The notes below the pieces were generated by a model. That model had not been told where the DNA came from. It did not search any database and saw only the letters and a program-made list of their open reading frames with translations. Shown here piece by piece: positions 8,571 to 18,077 of a stretch of DNA of 64,000 nt. How positions within the stretch are numbered: position 1 is the first letter of the stretch; every line of letters starts with the position of its first letter. Position numbers and translations under genes: made by a program. Origin of the DNA: Cloacibacterium sp964530915 (GTDB lineage Bacteria > Bacteroidota > Bacteroidia > Flavobacteriales > Weeksellaceae); contig CAZHCK010000002.1 of NCBI GenBank assembly GCA_964530915.1, positions 4,161 through 68,160 on the forward strand, written 5' to 3'.

Positions 8571-9797
8571 TTATATTAAATTTTTTATTCCCCCATTATA
8601 GTATAAAACTCCCTTATTCCAACAAATAAAAATTCCCACCCACAAAATAAAAAACCTTAGATTAAAAGTTAAAATACCAGCAGGATAACTTTCTAAAAGA
8701 TAAAGTATAATAAAAAAAGCAAAACCTTTACCTAATCTACTCTTCATTACAAAAAGGCCTCTGTAAATAGCCACAAGTATTATTAACAAATAAACAGAAT
8801 AAAGAATAATACCTCCATGCAATATTATATTTTGATATCCTGACTCTATAATTTTTCTTTCATACAGCATAGAACCATCACTATCAAATAAAAAATCAGT
8901 CTCTACTAATTTATATGTTCCAAAGATCCCTTTGCCAAATATCCAATTATTAGTGCTCATATCATTGAAAAAATCTTTTTCTACAGAACTTCTAGAATCA
9001 AAATCTATTCTATTTATTAAATTTCCAAACAAAGCATCATAATATTTTTCATAAATGAAAATCATGAATAAAGCTCCAACCATTAAAATTACAAAAAACC
9101 TAATTTTTTTAATTATATGGGATTGTGGATTAAAATAATTTAGATAGAAAAAGAAAATTAAAGCCCAAGAATAAGTCCAAGTTAGACTCCTTCTTCCATT
9201 TAATATTGCTAATAAAAATCCAATAAAAAAAACAATCAATGAGAGTGCTTTTTGCTTATTATTAAGTTTAAAGTAAAAAAAAAGGAGTATTATGTTTGGA
9301 AATGAGAAATACTTATTAAGATCTTCAACAAATGATATATTAATAATTACATTACTACTCAATAAAAAATAAAAAACAAAAAATATATAAAAGATATTGC
9401 CATATGTCACTATCTTAATTAAATGATTAAAAAAATTTTCATTTAAATTAACAATAACAAAAGGTAACAAATATGGTAAGAATACATAGGGGGACAAAAA
9501 TAATTCTCTTAAACTTGTATAATCTAACTTGAGATTTATTACAAGCATTATTATTAAATAAAAAAACAAAAAATAGTACAAAAAATTATTTTTGATTTTA
9601 AAATAGTTTTTTGACTTTAAAAAAATTGCTCTAATACTAACTCCAAAAAAAATCACTGTAAAAGCAAAAATAAGTATAAAGACAAAACTTGCAGTATTCG
9701 GAAAGACTGTTGGAAGCACATTAAAAACCCCTATCAATAGTAATAATAACAATTGATATTCTAATATTGATCTTTTTTTATATTTTACTATAATCAT
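8571..9797 (-). CDS. wzy: O-antigen/capsule polymerase (Wzy-like), multi-pass membrane protein
   Basis: The 408-residue protein is strongly hydrophobic, with about ten membrane segments (for example residues 12-35, 38-60, 72-90). A large polar loop around residues 255-310 (RIDFDSRSSVEKDFF, GKGIFGTYKL) resembles the periplasmic loop of Wzy/O-antigen ligase proteins. Wzy proteins have little sequence conservation, so the call rests on topology, length and position. Its start overlaps the wzx stop by ATGA, which implies translational coupling. It would polymerise O-units at the periplasmic face. Confidence 0.8.
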   Translation of the reverse strand: MIIVKYKKRSILEYQLLLLLLIGVFNVLPTVFPNTASFVFILIFAFTVIFFGVSIRAIFLKSKNYFKIKNNFLYYFLFFYLIIMLVINLKLDYTSLRELFLSPYVFLPYLLPFVIVNLNENFFNHLIKIVTYGNIFYIFFVFYFLLSSNVIINISFVEDLNKYFSFPNIILLFFYFKLNNKQKALSLIVFFIGFLLAILNGRRSLTWTYSWALIFFFYLNYFNPQSHIIKKIRFFVILMVGALFMIFIYEKYYDALFGNLINRIDFDSRSSVEKDFFNDMSTNNWIFGKGIFGTYKLVETDFLFDSDGSMLYERKIIESGYQNIILHGGIILYSVYLLIILVAIYRGLFVMKSRLGKGFAFFIILYLLESYPAGILTFNLRFFILWVGIFICWNKGVLYYNGGIKNLI

Positions 9798-11146
9798 TTT
9801 CTTTTACTAAAATTAAAATATTGGATAGGAGCTAGAATATAACCATTAAAATTAGAAAATATCGAAGCAATGATAACGCTTTCTAACCCTAATTTAAAGT
9901 AATTAATAAAGACATAACATAAGATTAAAAAAAGTATAGGTGATAATATAGAAGCTTTAAACTGAGTTTCTAACATACTCAACCCATTTAAAATGTTACA
10001 ATAGACGCTACCTAAAATCAATAGTGCATTAAACAAAAAAAGAAAAAATGAAATTCTAAAAGGTATCTCAATTCTGCCTTTACCTAGCCAAAAATCATAG
10101 ACAGTATCTGAAAAAAAGAGCATAATTAATCCAAGAATAATTATTAAAAATGCCAATTTTCTATATTTTTTTTCAGCATTTTTTATCCATCCAAAATCTT
10201 TTTTTGAATAAGCATCTGTAACCGCTGACCAAAGAGGAGAGATTAAAATACTCATTCCTAAAATTAAAACATTAAAATATTTAAAAGCAATATTATAAAC
10301 AGTAACATCCTCAGCACCATAATTTCTCATAATAATAAAATTAGCCGTTTGAAACTGAATAATACCTGCTAATTGAATAATAAAAAATTTAAACCCCACT
10401 CCCATCAAAGATTTAGTAAGTGAAAAATCAATGTATTTGAATTGAGGAGCAACATTTTTTAAAGTTGAATTGAAGAAGAAAATATTAAAAAAAATTAAAA
10501 CTATAACAGGTGCTATACAAAGTGCAATAGAAAGGTATAAAAGTGAACCTTTCGTAAAAATAGTTAGAGAATAAATGATTATTAATATTAATAATTGTTC
10601 TAAAAAGGGTTCAATAGCGGCTTTACCAGGCTCTTGTTTTGCTATAAGTATGATCTGAACAGTAGATAGAACGAATCTTAAACAAAAATAACCTACAAGA
10701 ATAGAAATAACAAGTGGTAAAGATTGGACAATACTATTACTAGATAAATTTAAAAATTTATTCCAATCAATGAAAAAATTTATAATAAAAAAAAATAAAA
10801 AAATGATTGATGAGAATATGGTTAATAAAGCATAAGATGTACTTACTAATTTTCTAGAAAGCACATAATCTTCTTTAGCCAAACTATCCCCCAATCTATT
10901 TCTTAATCCATTATTTAATCCTATATCAAAAAAACTCATCCATGCTACAATTGAACTTAGCGTTAACCAAATCCCATAATTTTCTTTATTAACATAATCA
11001 ATTGTTAAAGGTACCAGCAAAAAAGATATTGGAATGGTCAATGTTTTTATTGAACCTAATAAAATTGTATTCCATTTCGCTTTAGAACTTCTATCTGTAT
11101 TGTTTTTAAGAAGTTTAATATTTTGTATAAATTTTTCAAAAGTCAT
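9794..11146 (-). CDS. wzx: Polysaccharide flippase (Wzx, MATE/MVF fold)
   Basis: About 450 residues with 12 predicted membrane segments. The motif YGIWLTLSSIVAWMSFFDIG followed by NGLRNRLGD is typical of Wzx N-termini. It should flip undecaprenyl-linked O-units across the inner membrane. The ATG at 11146 (MTFEKFIQ) is preferred over a TTG two codons upstream. The stop overlaps the wzy start. It is the only flippase in the window, although two polymerase-like genes are present. Confidence 0.9.
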   Translation of the reverse strand: MTFEKFIQNIKLLKNNTDRSSKAKWNTILLGSIKTLTIPISFLLVPLTIDYVNKENYGIWLTLSSIVAWMSFFDIGLNNGLRNRLGDSLAKEDYVLSRKLVSTSYALLTIFSSIIFLFFFIINFFIDWNKFLNLSSNSIVQSLPLVISILVGYFCLRFVLSTVQIILIAKQEPGKAAIEPFLEQLLILIIIYSLTIFTKGSLLYLSIALCIAPVIVLIFFNIFFFNSTLKNVAPQFKYIDFSLTKSLMGVGFKFFIIQLAGIIQFQTANFIIMRNYGAEDVTVYNIAFKYFNVLILGMSILISPLWSAVTDAYSKKDFGWIKNAEKKYRKLAFLIIILGLIMLFFSDTVYDFWLGKGRIEIPFRISFFLFLFNALLILGSVYCNILNGLSMLETQFKASILSPILFLILCYVFINYFKLGLESVIIASIFSNFNGYILAPIQYFNFSKRK

Positions 11147-11199
11147 CAGCAAAAATTGAAATTATATTTTTAGGCAATATCGTTTAAAATAAAGTATCA

Positions 11200-12480
11200 T
11201 TATGAAATTTTAGTATTTGCAATTTCATTATAGATTGTCACCATCTTGTTTACATTTATCTCTTTATTATGTGTAATTTTTGCTTTTTCAATTGAAGTTT
11301 TAGAAAAAGACTCTGCTAATTTCCTATTTGAAAAAACTTCCATTATATAGTAGGCTAACATATAATAGGCATCATGCTGATAAATAAAACCTTCTTCGTT
11401 GTGAATCATCATATTTTTGACACCTCCTACATCTGAACTAATCACAGGGACACCTAATAACATTGCTTCTCCAACAGAATTAGGTGAATTTTCAATACTA
11501 GAGGAAGATACAAAAACATTTGATCTTAAAAATCTACTACACATTTCCTCTTCAGTTAAATTGCCTGTAAAAATAATTTTATCATTCAATTGGTACTTAT
11601 TAATTAAAGATTTTATATATTTTTGATAAGATGTTAGCTTAATATTATCCATAAAGGTACCATTTCCTACTAAATTTCCTCCTGCAATATAAACCTTTGT
11701 ATCAGGATACTCTTTCAAAACAATAGGTAAAGCCTCTAATAGGAAGTGTAATCCTTTAATTGGAGTATTTGCTTGACTCATGAAAATAGAAAATTTTTCA
11801 CAATTATCCCAACTCCATTTTTTTTCATAAAAGATGCTTCTTAATGTTTCATTACAAAAATGATAGTTCACTTTTGGATTAATAATTTTTGAACAAGCCT
11901 TATCCCAATCTGTTCTACCTATTACATGGTTTACGTTATAAATAGATTTTTTTTCTAGTTCGCCTCTTTTTTCAAAATTTTTAATTAAGTCTTTAATTCC
12001 TGTTTTATTTTTGTAATCAATCAACGTCTTTCTTTTGAGAACATAACTAGGAAGATTTGCAATTAAATGTTTAGAATAAATGGAGACCAAACCTTGAATA
12101 GATATAACTACTTTATCAACAATATTAAGTTCTTTACAAACTTCTGTCAATAAAAAAGTATGAGGGAATTCCGTTCCATGAATATGTATTACGTCTGGTT
12201 TTTCATTCAAGAGCATTTCTTTTAGATAATCTTTCATAGATAAATCTATATTATTGCTCGCTCCACTAGAGGGAACTCCATAAAAAATGCAATTGTTTTT
12301 TTCAATTTTTTTTAAACCGCTCAATTTAAGAACAGGAAATCCTATAATTAATTCTAAATCATCAACTTCAATTAAAGAATTTTTTAAACCTAAAAGCCAT
12401 CCTCCTCTATTTATTTCTGGCAATCCAAAATCTTTTGAAACCTCAGGAAAACAAATATTTACAAACCATAATACTTTCAT
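11200..12480 (-). CDS. Glycosyltransferase family 4 (GT-B)
   Basis: A 426-residue GT-B enzyme. The N-terminal part has FGLPEINRGGWLLGL and PDVIHIHGTEFPHTFLL. The donor domain has the E-x7-E motif ENSPNSVGE followed by LLGVPVISSDVGG. It lies between wzc and wzx, a usual place for O-unit GTs. A 53-bp gap separates it from wzx and a 58-bp AT-rich gap from wzc. Donor and acceptor are unknown. Confidence 0.9.
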   Translation of the reverse strand: MKVLWFVNICFPEVSKDFGLPEINRGGWLLGLKNSLIEVDDLELIIGFPVLKLSGLKKIEKNNCIFYGVPSSGASNNIDLSMKDYLKEMLLNEKPDVIHIHGTEFPHTFLLTEVCKELNIVDKVVISIQGLVSIYSKHLIANLPSYVLKRKTLIDYKNKTGIKDLIKNFEKRGELEKKSIYNVNHVIGRTDWDKACSKIINPKVNYHFCNETLRSIFYEKKWSWDNCEKFSIFMSQANTPIKGLHFLLEALPIVLKEYPDTKVYIAGGNLVGNGTFMDNIKLTSYQKYIKSLINKYQLNDKIIFTGNLTEEEMCSRFLRSNVFVSSSSIENSPNSVGEAMLLGVPVISSDVGGVKNMMIHNEEGFIYQHDAYYMLAYYIMEVFSNRKLAESFSKTSIEKAKITHNKEINVNKMVTIYNEIANTKIS

Positions 12481-12538
12481 AGTTATTTTTTAAAAGTTAC
12501 TAGATTTAGTTGTTTTTTTAACATTAAAAATTTATTTA

Positions 12539-14872
12539 TTATCTAAATCTATCCCAAAATGTTTTTTCTTTTGCACTGTATCCATAACCATATTTATTTC
12601 CGTATCCTAAATAATCTCTATCTACATCATTAATTACAAAAGCAGCATTTTTTATTTTATGAGATTCAATATTTTTAGTAGCAAAATCTACCAATAATTT
12701 TTCGGTATACATTGATCTCACAACATATAATGTTACATCCGCTACTTCAGAGATTAAGAATGAATCAGTCACTAACATTAGAGGCGCAGTATCTAAAATA
12801 ATATAATCATATACACTAGACAATTCATCAATAAGTAACTCGAATTTACCATTAGAAAGCAAATCTGTAGGATTTGGCGGAATACTTCCAGAATAAATTA
12901 CATCTAAATAAGGGTTATAGATGCTTTTATGAATAATAGAATCTGTGATTACTTTTTCATCAAACAAAAATTCGGTAAGTCCTTTCAATCCCTTCCTATC
13001 AGCATTATATCTCTGTAACTGAGGGTTTCTGATATCTGCCCCAATGATAATTGTTTTTTTATTAGGACTGGCGATAGTGAGTGCTAAATTTACAGAAACG
13101 AATGTTTTACCTTCTCCTTTAACACTAGAAGTAACAAAAATAACTTTACCTTTTTTCTTTCTCGTCATGAAATTCATATTGGTAATCAGAATTCTAAAAG
13201 CTTCTGCTAATGGTGAAATATCATTCATTTTTACTAGCTCATCACTACCTTTCTCTAATTTAGGAATTTCACCAATTATTGGTTTGCCATGAGACAATTT
13301 TTCAATATCATGTTTAGATTTCACTTTATTATCTAATAACTCTATTAAATAAATTAAAATGAGAGGTATTAAAATTCCAATTAATAATACCACTAAAATT
13401 ATAATTGGAGTATTTGGAGAAACCTTACCATTTTTAAAGGCTTTATCAATAATTCTTGCTTTTGGAGCGGCTACAGCTAAAGAAATCTGTGTTTCTTCTC
13501 TCTTTTGGAGCAATAATAAATATAGTGCTTCTTTTATTTGTTGCTCACGTTCAATACTTCTAAATAATTTTTCTTGAGTAGGAATTTTTATAATCTTGCC
13601 TGAAACTAAATTTTGTTCTTGAACATATTTATCCACAGCAAGACTTAACCCATCTCTACTTTTCTGAAGATTTTGTAAAATAGCAGGTCTTAGATTATTA
13701 ATTCGACTTGTAACCTCTACTACTAAAGGGTTTTGAGGTGTTGCATTTTCTAAGAGTCTATTTCTTTCTAAAATCAATTGATTATATGTGGTTATTGTTG
13801 CTATAGCTCCTGGATTATCTAATCCTATATTGGATGGGATAACTTGATAATTACCCTGTCTGGTAACAAAATCTATTAAGCTGTTGGTAAGTTCTAACTG
13901 AGAGGCTATTTCTAATTGTTTGGCTCTTGCATCAGCTGAGGTTTCTAATCCAATTCTTGCTTCCGTGTTCAAATCAGTGATTTGATTGGCTTTTTTAAAC
14001 TGTTCTTTTTTAGCTTCTACATTTCCCAGATCATTTCCCACGTTTGCTATTCTCTCTTCAATAAATTCTGCTGTTTTTTTTGACTCTTGATTTTTATCAT
14101 TTATTGCTTCTGCATTATATACCTTAACTAAATGATTAATAATATCTTTAGCCTTATCTACATTAGGATAATTCATTGAGAGTTTAATCACAGTAACATC
14201 CTTATTGACTAAGTTTGTATTAAGTTTATTTTGAAATGAATTAGTTTTCGTTTCAACATCTGAAATATTTAATATCAAATCATTTATTGAATTTTTTTGT
14301 GGTTCAAAATATTTATTCTTTAGAACCATTATATTGGCTTTTGGTAATGAAATTACCTTATTAAAAGTTGTAGAAATATTACCAATAATTTCTGACGATA
14401 GAAAAAGTTTATCACCCTCAATTTTTAAATAAACTGGCAGGTTTTTTTTATCTGTTTTCTTTTCATTTAAGACTTTTACAATAATTGGAGACGTCTTTCC
14501 ATATACTTCAGTATCTCTGAAAAACCCAGGAATAAAAATATCTGTTTCTAAACCTAAATCTTTAATAACCGTAGTCATTAATTTTTTAGATTTTAATACT
14601 TCTAATTCATTATCTACTCCTTCAGAATTCATTTTACCTAATCCTGACAAGTCTCTTAAAACTTCAAAATCTTGTCCTCCTATTGATCTTTTAGCATCTT
14701 TTATAAGAACTGTAGAAATTATCTCATATTTTGGATTCTGAGTTTTCAGAAAAAAATAAGCTGATAACAAAGCAAATATTCCACTTAAAACAAACCATTT
14801 CCAACGCTTAATATACGGTCGGATTATTTCACTAATATTAATTTCTTCTGTCTGAAAATTATTATTGTTCAT
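12539..14872 (-). CDS. wzc: Polysaccharide co-polymerase / tyrosine autokinase (Wzc)
   Basis: A 777-residue fused Wzz-BY-kinase. A first membrane helix (about residues 28-47) and a second near 495-520 bracket a periplasmic Wzz/coiled-coil region with a GNVD-like domain. The cytoplasmic kinase has Walker A GEGKT (586-590), Walker A' GAD (Asp613) and Walker B YIILDTAP (Asp694). It ends in a tyrosine cluster (Y754, 757, 761, 763, 765) for autophosphorylation in trans. It controls polymer length and export with Wza, whose gene ends 3 bp upstream. No matching Wzb phosphatase is seen in the window. Confidence 0.95.
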   Translation of the reverse strand: MNNNNFQTEEINISEIIRPYIKRWKWFVLSGIFALLSAYFFLKTQNPKYEIISTVLIKDAKRSIGGQDFEVLRDLSGLGKMNSEGVDNELEVLKSKKLMTTVIKDLGLETDIFIPGFFRDTEVYGKTSPIIVKVLNEKKTDKKNLPVYLKIEGDKLFLSSEIIGNISTTFNKVISLPKANIMVLKNKYFEPQKNSINDLILNISDVETKTNSFQNKLNTNLVNKDVTVIKLSMNYPNVDKAKDIINHLVKVYNAEAINDKNQESKKTAEFIEERIANVGNDLGNVEAKKEQFKKANQITDLNTEARIGLETSADARAKQLEIASQLELTNSLIDFVTRQGNYQVIPSNIGLDNPGAIATITTYNQLILERNRLLENATPQNPLVVEVTSRINNLRPAILQNLQKSRDGLSLAVDKYVQEQNLVSGKIIKIPTQEKLFRSIEREQQIKEALYLLLLQKREETQISLAVAAPKARIIDKAFKNGKVSPNTPIIILVVLLIGILIPLILIYLIELLDNKVKSKHDIEKLSHGKPIIGEIPKLEKGSDELVKMNDISPLAEAFRILITNMNFMTRKKKGKVIFVTSSVKGEGKTFVSVNLALTIASPNKKTIIIGADIRNPQLQRYNADRKGLKGLTEFLFDEKVITDSIIHKSIYNPYLDVIYSGSIPPNPTDLLSNGKFELLIDELSSVYDYIILDTAPLMLVTDSFLISEVADVTLYVVRSMYTEKLLVDFATKNIESHKIKNAAFVINDVDRDYLGYGNKYGYGYSAKEKTFWDRFR

Positions 14873-14875
14873 TTT

Positions 14876-15676
14876 CTAATTTTTAAAAATCAAAGCTAAA
14901 ATAGTTACAACAATTGAGGCTACTGAAATATAAATTCCTGCATTTGGATCTAATCTAGATACTTTTTGTTTTGTTTCGTTTGGACTTACTATCACCACAT
15001 CATTTTGTTTGAGGTAGAAAAAAGGCGAATTGATGAAATCAGCTTTAGTAAGGTCTATTCTTTCTTTGCTTATTGTACCATCTGAATTTCTTAAAACCAA
15101 AATATCAGTTCTTTTACCATAAATCGTAAGGTCACCCGCCATACCTAAGGCACCTAATAAAGTAGTTTCTGCTTCTGGAATATTATAAGTCCCTGGTCTA
15201 TTTACTTCTCCCAAAATTGTCACTTTATAATTCGTATTTCTTATCGAAACATGAGGATTTATAATATACTTTGATAATTCTTTTTTCAGAACCTCTTTTA
15301 ATTCTTCGGTGTTTTGATTCTCCGTATTGATTTTACCAATAATCGGAAAATCTAAAAAACCCTTTGAATCAATAACATATGTAGGGCCTGAAAAACTTGT
15401 TTGATTTTGAGTAGGAGTGTTAGAGCTTGGGCTAGAATATTGTAAAATTTGACCAGATAAATAGTTCTGATTAAAAGGTTTTACGACTTCCATATCTTTA
15501 GCAGTTACTAAAATCACTAACTGGTCATTAGGTTGTATTTTAGATTTAGCATTTTTCATAGAAGCTTCTAATGCAATATCTTCTATATTTTGCATATAAT
15601 TTAAATCTTTTTTGGGGGTACAAGAAATAAAAAATAAAAATAGAAGATTTAAAAATATAATGATTTGTTTTTTCAT
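14876..15676 (-). CDS. wza: Outer-membrane polysaccharide export lipoprotein (Wza)
   Basis: A 266-residue protein. A lipoprotein signal peptide ends at Cys19 (LFLFFISC). A polysaccharide-export domain follows (about 45-150; QPNDQLVILVTAKD, IDSKGFLDFPIIGKI), then an SLBB domain (about 155-235; VTILGEVNRPGTYNIPE). A C-terminal hydrophobic helix (248-264) is typical of Bacteroidota Wza. It forms the outer-membrane channel and partners with Wzc, encoded 3 bp downstream. Confidence 0.93.
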   Translation of the reverse strand: MKKQIIIFLNLLFLFFISCTPKKDLNYMQNIEDIALEASMKNAKSKIQPNDQLVILVTAKDMEVVKPFNQNYLSGQILQYSSPSSNTPTQNQTSFSGPTYVIDSKGFLDFPIIGKINTENQNTEELKEVLKKELSKYIINPHVSIRNTNYKVTILGEVNRPGTYNIPEAETTLLGALGMAGDLTIYGKRTDILVLRNSDGTISKERIDLTKADFINSPFFYLKQNDVVIVSPNETKQKVSRLDPNAGIYISVASIVVTILALIFKN

Positions 15677-15685
15677 ATTAAGTAA

Positions 15686-16966
15686 TTAAAGTTTAATGGT
15701 ACTGTTATTTAAAACTCCTTTAACGTCATAAATTATTGATTTTTCGTTCTGAAGTGCAGAAAGGTCTAAATCTAAAAATTTATTATGCGCAACTCCTAAT
15801 ACTATAGCATCAAATTTTTTATTTGGAATGGTATTCTGGCATTCTAATTTATATTCGTGGTGTACTTCTTCTGGATTTGCCCACGGATCAAAAGTCGTCA
15901 CTTTTACCCCGAAATCTTCTAGCGCTCTTATTACGTCTACGATTTTGGTATTTCTTACATCTGGACAGTTTTCTTTAAAGGTAATTCCCAACATTAAGAT
16001 TTCGGCACCATTCACATTGATGTCTTTCTTAATCATGGTTTTGATGACTTGTTCTGCCACGTATTGTCCCATAGAATCATTCAGTCTTCTCCCTGCCAAA
16101 ATTATTTCTGGGTGATAGCCATATTCTTGTGCTTTTTGAGCCAAATAATAAGGGTCTACTCCGATGCAGTGTCCGCCAACCAAACCTGGTTTAAAAGGCA
16201 AGAAATTCCATTTGGTTCCTGCAGCTTTCAACACTTCATGGGTATCAATATTCATCAGATTGAATATTTTAGCCAATTCATTTACAAAAGCGATATTGAT
16301 GTCTCTTTGAGAATTTTCAATCACTTTAGCAGCTTCTGCCACCTTGATGGTTGGAGCTAAATGGGTACCTGCTGTAATAACAGATTTATATAAATCATCT
16401 ACAATTTTCCCAATTTCTGGGGTAGAACCCGAGGTTACTTTCAGAATTTTTTCTACGGTATGTTCTTTGTCTCCTGGATTAATTCTTTCTGGAGAATATC
16501 CGGCAAAGAAATCTACGTTAAAGGTAAGTCCAGAAACTTTTTCAAGCACTGGAATACACTCTTCTTCTGTTACACCAGGATAAACGGTAGATTCGTAAAT
16601 AACAATATCTCCTTTTTTCAGAACTTTCCCAACGGTTTCGCTGGACCTATATAGAGGTGTTAAAACTGGTCTATTGTTTTTATCAACAGGAGTAGGAACG
16701 GTAATGATATAGATATTAGCATCTGCAATATCTTCTATTTGGTCTGAACAAAAAAGTCCAGTCTTATCTTTAGAAGGATTTTCATTTAATAATACAGATT
16801 GTAATAAATAGTCTTCTACTTCTAAGGTAGAATCTTTTCCTGATTTGAGTTCTTGTACTCTTGCCGCATTGATATCAAATCCTACAACTGGATATTTTGT
16901 AGCGAATAATCTAGCCAAAGGCAATCCCACGTATCCTAAACCTATTACTGTTATTTTATGATTCAT
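15686..16966 (-). CDS. UDP-N-acetylhexosamine 6-dehydrogenase (WbpO/TviB type)
   Basis: A 426-residue nucleotide-sugar dehydrogenase with the NAD loop GLGYVG (residues 9-14), YSPERINPGD in the linker and catalytic Cys267 in GGHCIGVDP. The ERINPGD form is typical of the WbpA/WbpO/TviB branch acting on UDP-HexNAc. Its neighbour is a UDP-GlcNAc 4-epimerase, so UDP-GalNAcA is the expected product, as in Vi antigen synthesis. UDP-ManNAcA or UDP-GlcNAcA cannot be excluded. The ATG at 16966, 5 bp after the upstream stop, is preferred to a GTG at 16999 that would overlap the upstream gene. Confidence 0.92.
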   Translation of the reverse strand: MNHKITVIGLGYVGLPLARLFATKYPVVGFDINAARVQELKSGKDSTLEVEDYLLQSVLLNENPSKDKTGLFCSDQIEDIADANIYIITVPTPVDKNNRPVLTPLYRSSETVGKVLKKGDIVIYESTVYPGVTEEECIPVLEKVSGLTFNVDFFAGYSPERINPGDKEHTVEKILKVTSGSTPEIGKIVDDLYKSVITAGTHLAPTIKVAEAAKVIENSQRDINIAFVNELAKIFNLMNIDTHEVLKAAGTKWNFLPFKPGLVGGHCIGVDPYYLAQKAQEYGYHPEIILAGRRLNDSMGQYVAEQVIKTMIKKDINVNGAEILMLGITFKENCPDVRNTKIVDVIRALEDFGVKVTTFDPWANPEEVHHEYKLECQNTIPNKKFDAIVLGVAHNKFLDLDLSALQNEKSIIYDVKGVLNNSTIKL

Positions 16967-16971
16967 CACGA

Positions 16972-17976
16972 TTATTGTTTTAAATTTTTCCAATACCACT
17001 TCACAGCTTCCCTAAGCCCTTCTTCCATAGAGAATTTCGGATTATAATTTAATAGTGTTTTTGCTTTTTCTATACTTGCTAGAGAATGGGGAACATCTCC
17101 TTTTCTGTAATCGCCATATAACACTTCAACTTTTGAAATTTCCTCATCAAATTCAGAAAGGTATTCTTTCAGATATTTCACCAAATCATTCAGGGTTGTT
17201 CTTTCTCCAAAAGCGGTATTGTATACTTGATTCAGTGCTTCTTCATTTTCTACGGTTAATGCCAAGAGATTCATTAGAATGACATTATCTATATACGTAA
17301 AATCTCTAGAATACTCACCGCCTCCATTAATCACTGGTGATTCATGGTTCATGAATTGCATTACAAATTTAGGAATTACCGCAGCATAGGCACCATTTGG
17401 ATTTTGCTTTCTTCCGAAGACATTAAAATATCTGAGACCAATGGTATCAAAATCATAGGTTTTCTTAAAAACATCTGCATATAACTCATTTACATATTTG
17501 GTTATTGCGTATGGTGAAAGCGGTTTTCCTATTCTTTCTTCTATTTTGGGTAATGCTTCAGAATCTCCGTAAGTAGAAGAACTCGCAGCATAGATTAATC
17601 TTTTTACACCTGCATCTCTAGCTGCCACTAACATATTTAAGAAACCACCTACATTGACTTCATTACTAGTAATCGGGTCATTGATAGAACGAGGAACCGA
17701 ACCCAGCGCAGCTTCATGCAAGACAAAATCTTGATTTTCGCTAGCTTTTTTACAAGTTTCTAAGTCTCTTATATCTCCTTCGATGAGTGTGAAATTTGGA
17801 TTCTGAAGACAGGTTTCTAGATTTTCTCTTCTCCCTGTAGAAAAATTATCTAAACAAGTAACGATTGCTCCTAAATCTAAGAGTGTCTCACAAAGATTAG
17901 AGCCGATAAAACCAGCTCCACCTGTAACCAATATTTTTTTATTTTTAAGTTTATCTGAATAAGTACTATTTAGCAT
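16972..17976 (-). CDS. UDP-GlcNAc 4-epimerase (WbpP/TviC type SDR)
   Basis: A 334-residue extended SDR with NAD motif TGGAGFIG (18-25), AASSSTYG carrying the catalytic Ser/Thr, and the YxxxK pair in SPYAITKY. HEAALGSVPRSINDP is typical of the WbpP/TviC group, which interconverts UDP-GlcNAc and UDP-GalNAc. It lies just before the UDP-HexNAc dehydrogenase, so the pair most likely supplies UDP-GalNAcA. A 101-bp gap without a gene separates it from pglF. Confidence 0.92.
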   Translation of the reverse strand: MLNSTYSDKLKNKKILVTGGAGFIGSNLCETLLDLGAIVTCLDNFSTGRRENLETCLQNPNFTLIEGDIRDLETCKKASENQDFVLHEAALGSVPRSINDPITSNEVNVGGFLNMLVAARDAGVKRLIYAASSSTYGDSEALPKIEERIGKPLSPYAITKYVNELYADVFKKTYDFDTIGLRYFNVFGRKQNPNGAYAAVIPKFVMQFMNHESPVINGGGEYSRDFTYIDNVILMNLLALTVENEEALNQVYNTAFGERTTLNDLVKYLKEYLSEFDEEISKVEVLYGDYRKGDVPHSLASIEKAKTLLNYNPKFSMEEGLREAVKWYWKNLKQ

Positions 17977-18077
17977 ATATAATGAAAATTTTCTACATTA
18001 AAGAACCAGAAAAGCTCACTCTTTTCAAGTAAAAATCCTTTTCTAGAATCCCTTCAGTAGGGCAAATATACAATTTA

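Noticed and set aside
18009..18026. GAAAAG/CTTTTC hairpin in the gap between the epimerase gene and pglF as a terminator
   Set aside because: The stem is only 6 bp, has no GC-rich core and is not followed by a T run on the minus strand.
17977..18077. JUMPstart/ops-type antitermination site in the glycan operon
   Set aside because: No GGCGGTAGC-like sequence is present in the gap, and the system is not typical of flavobacteria.
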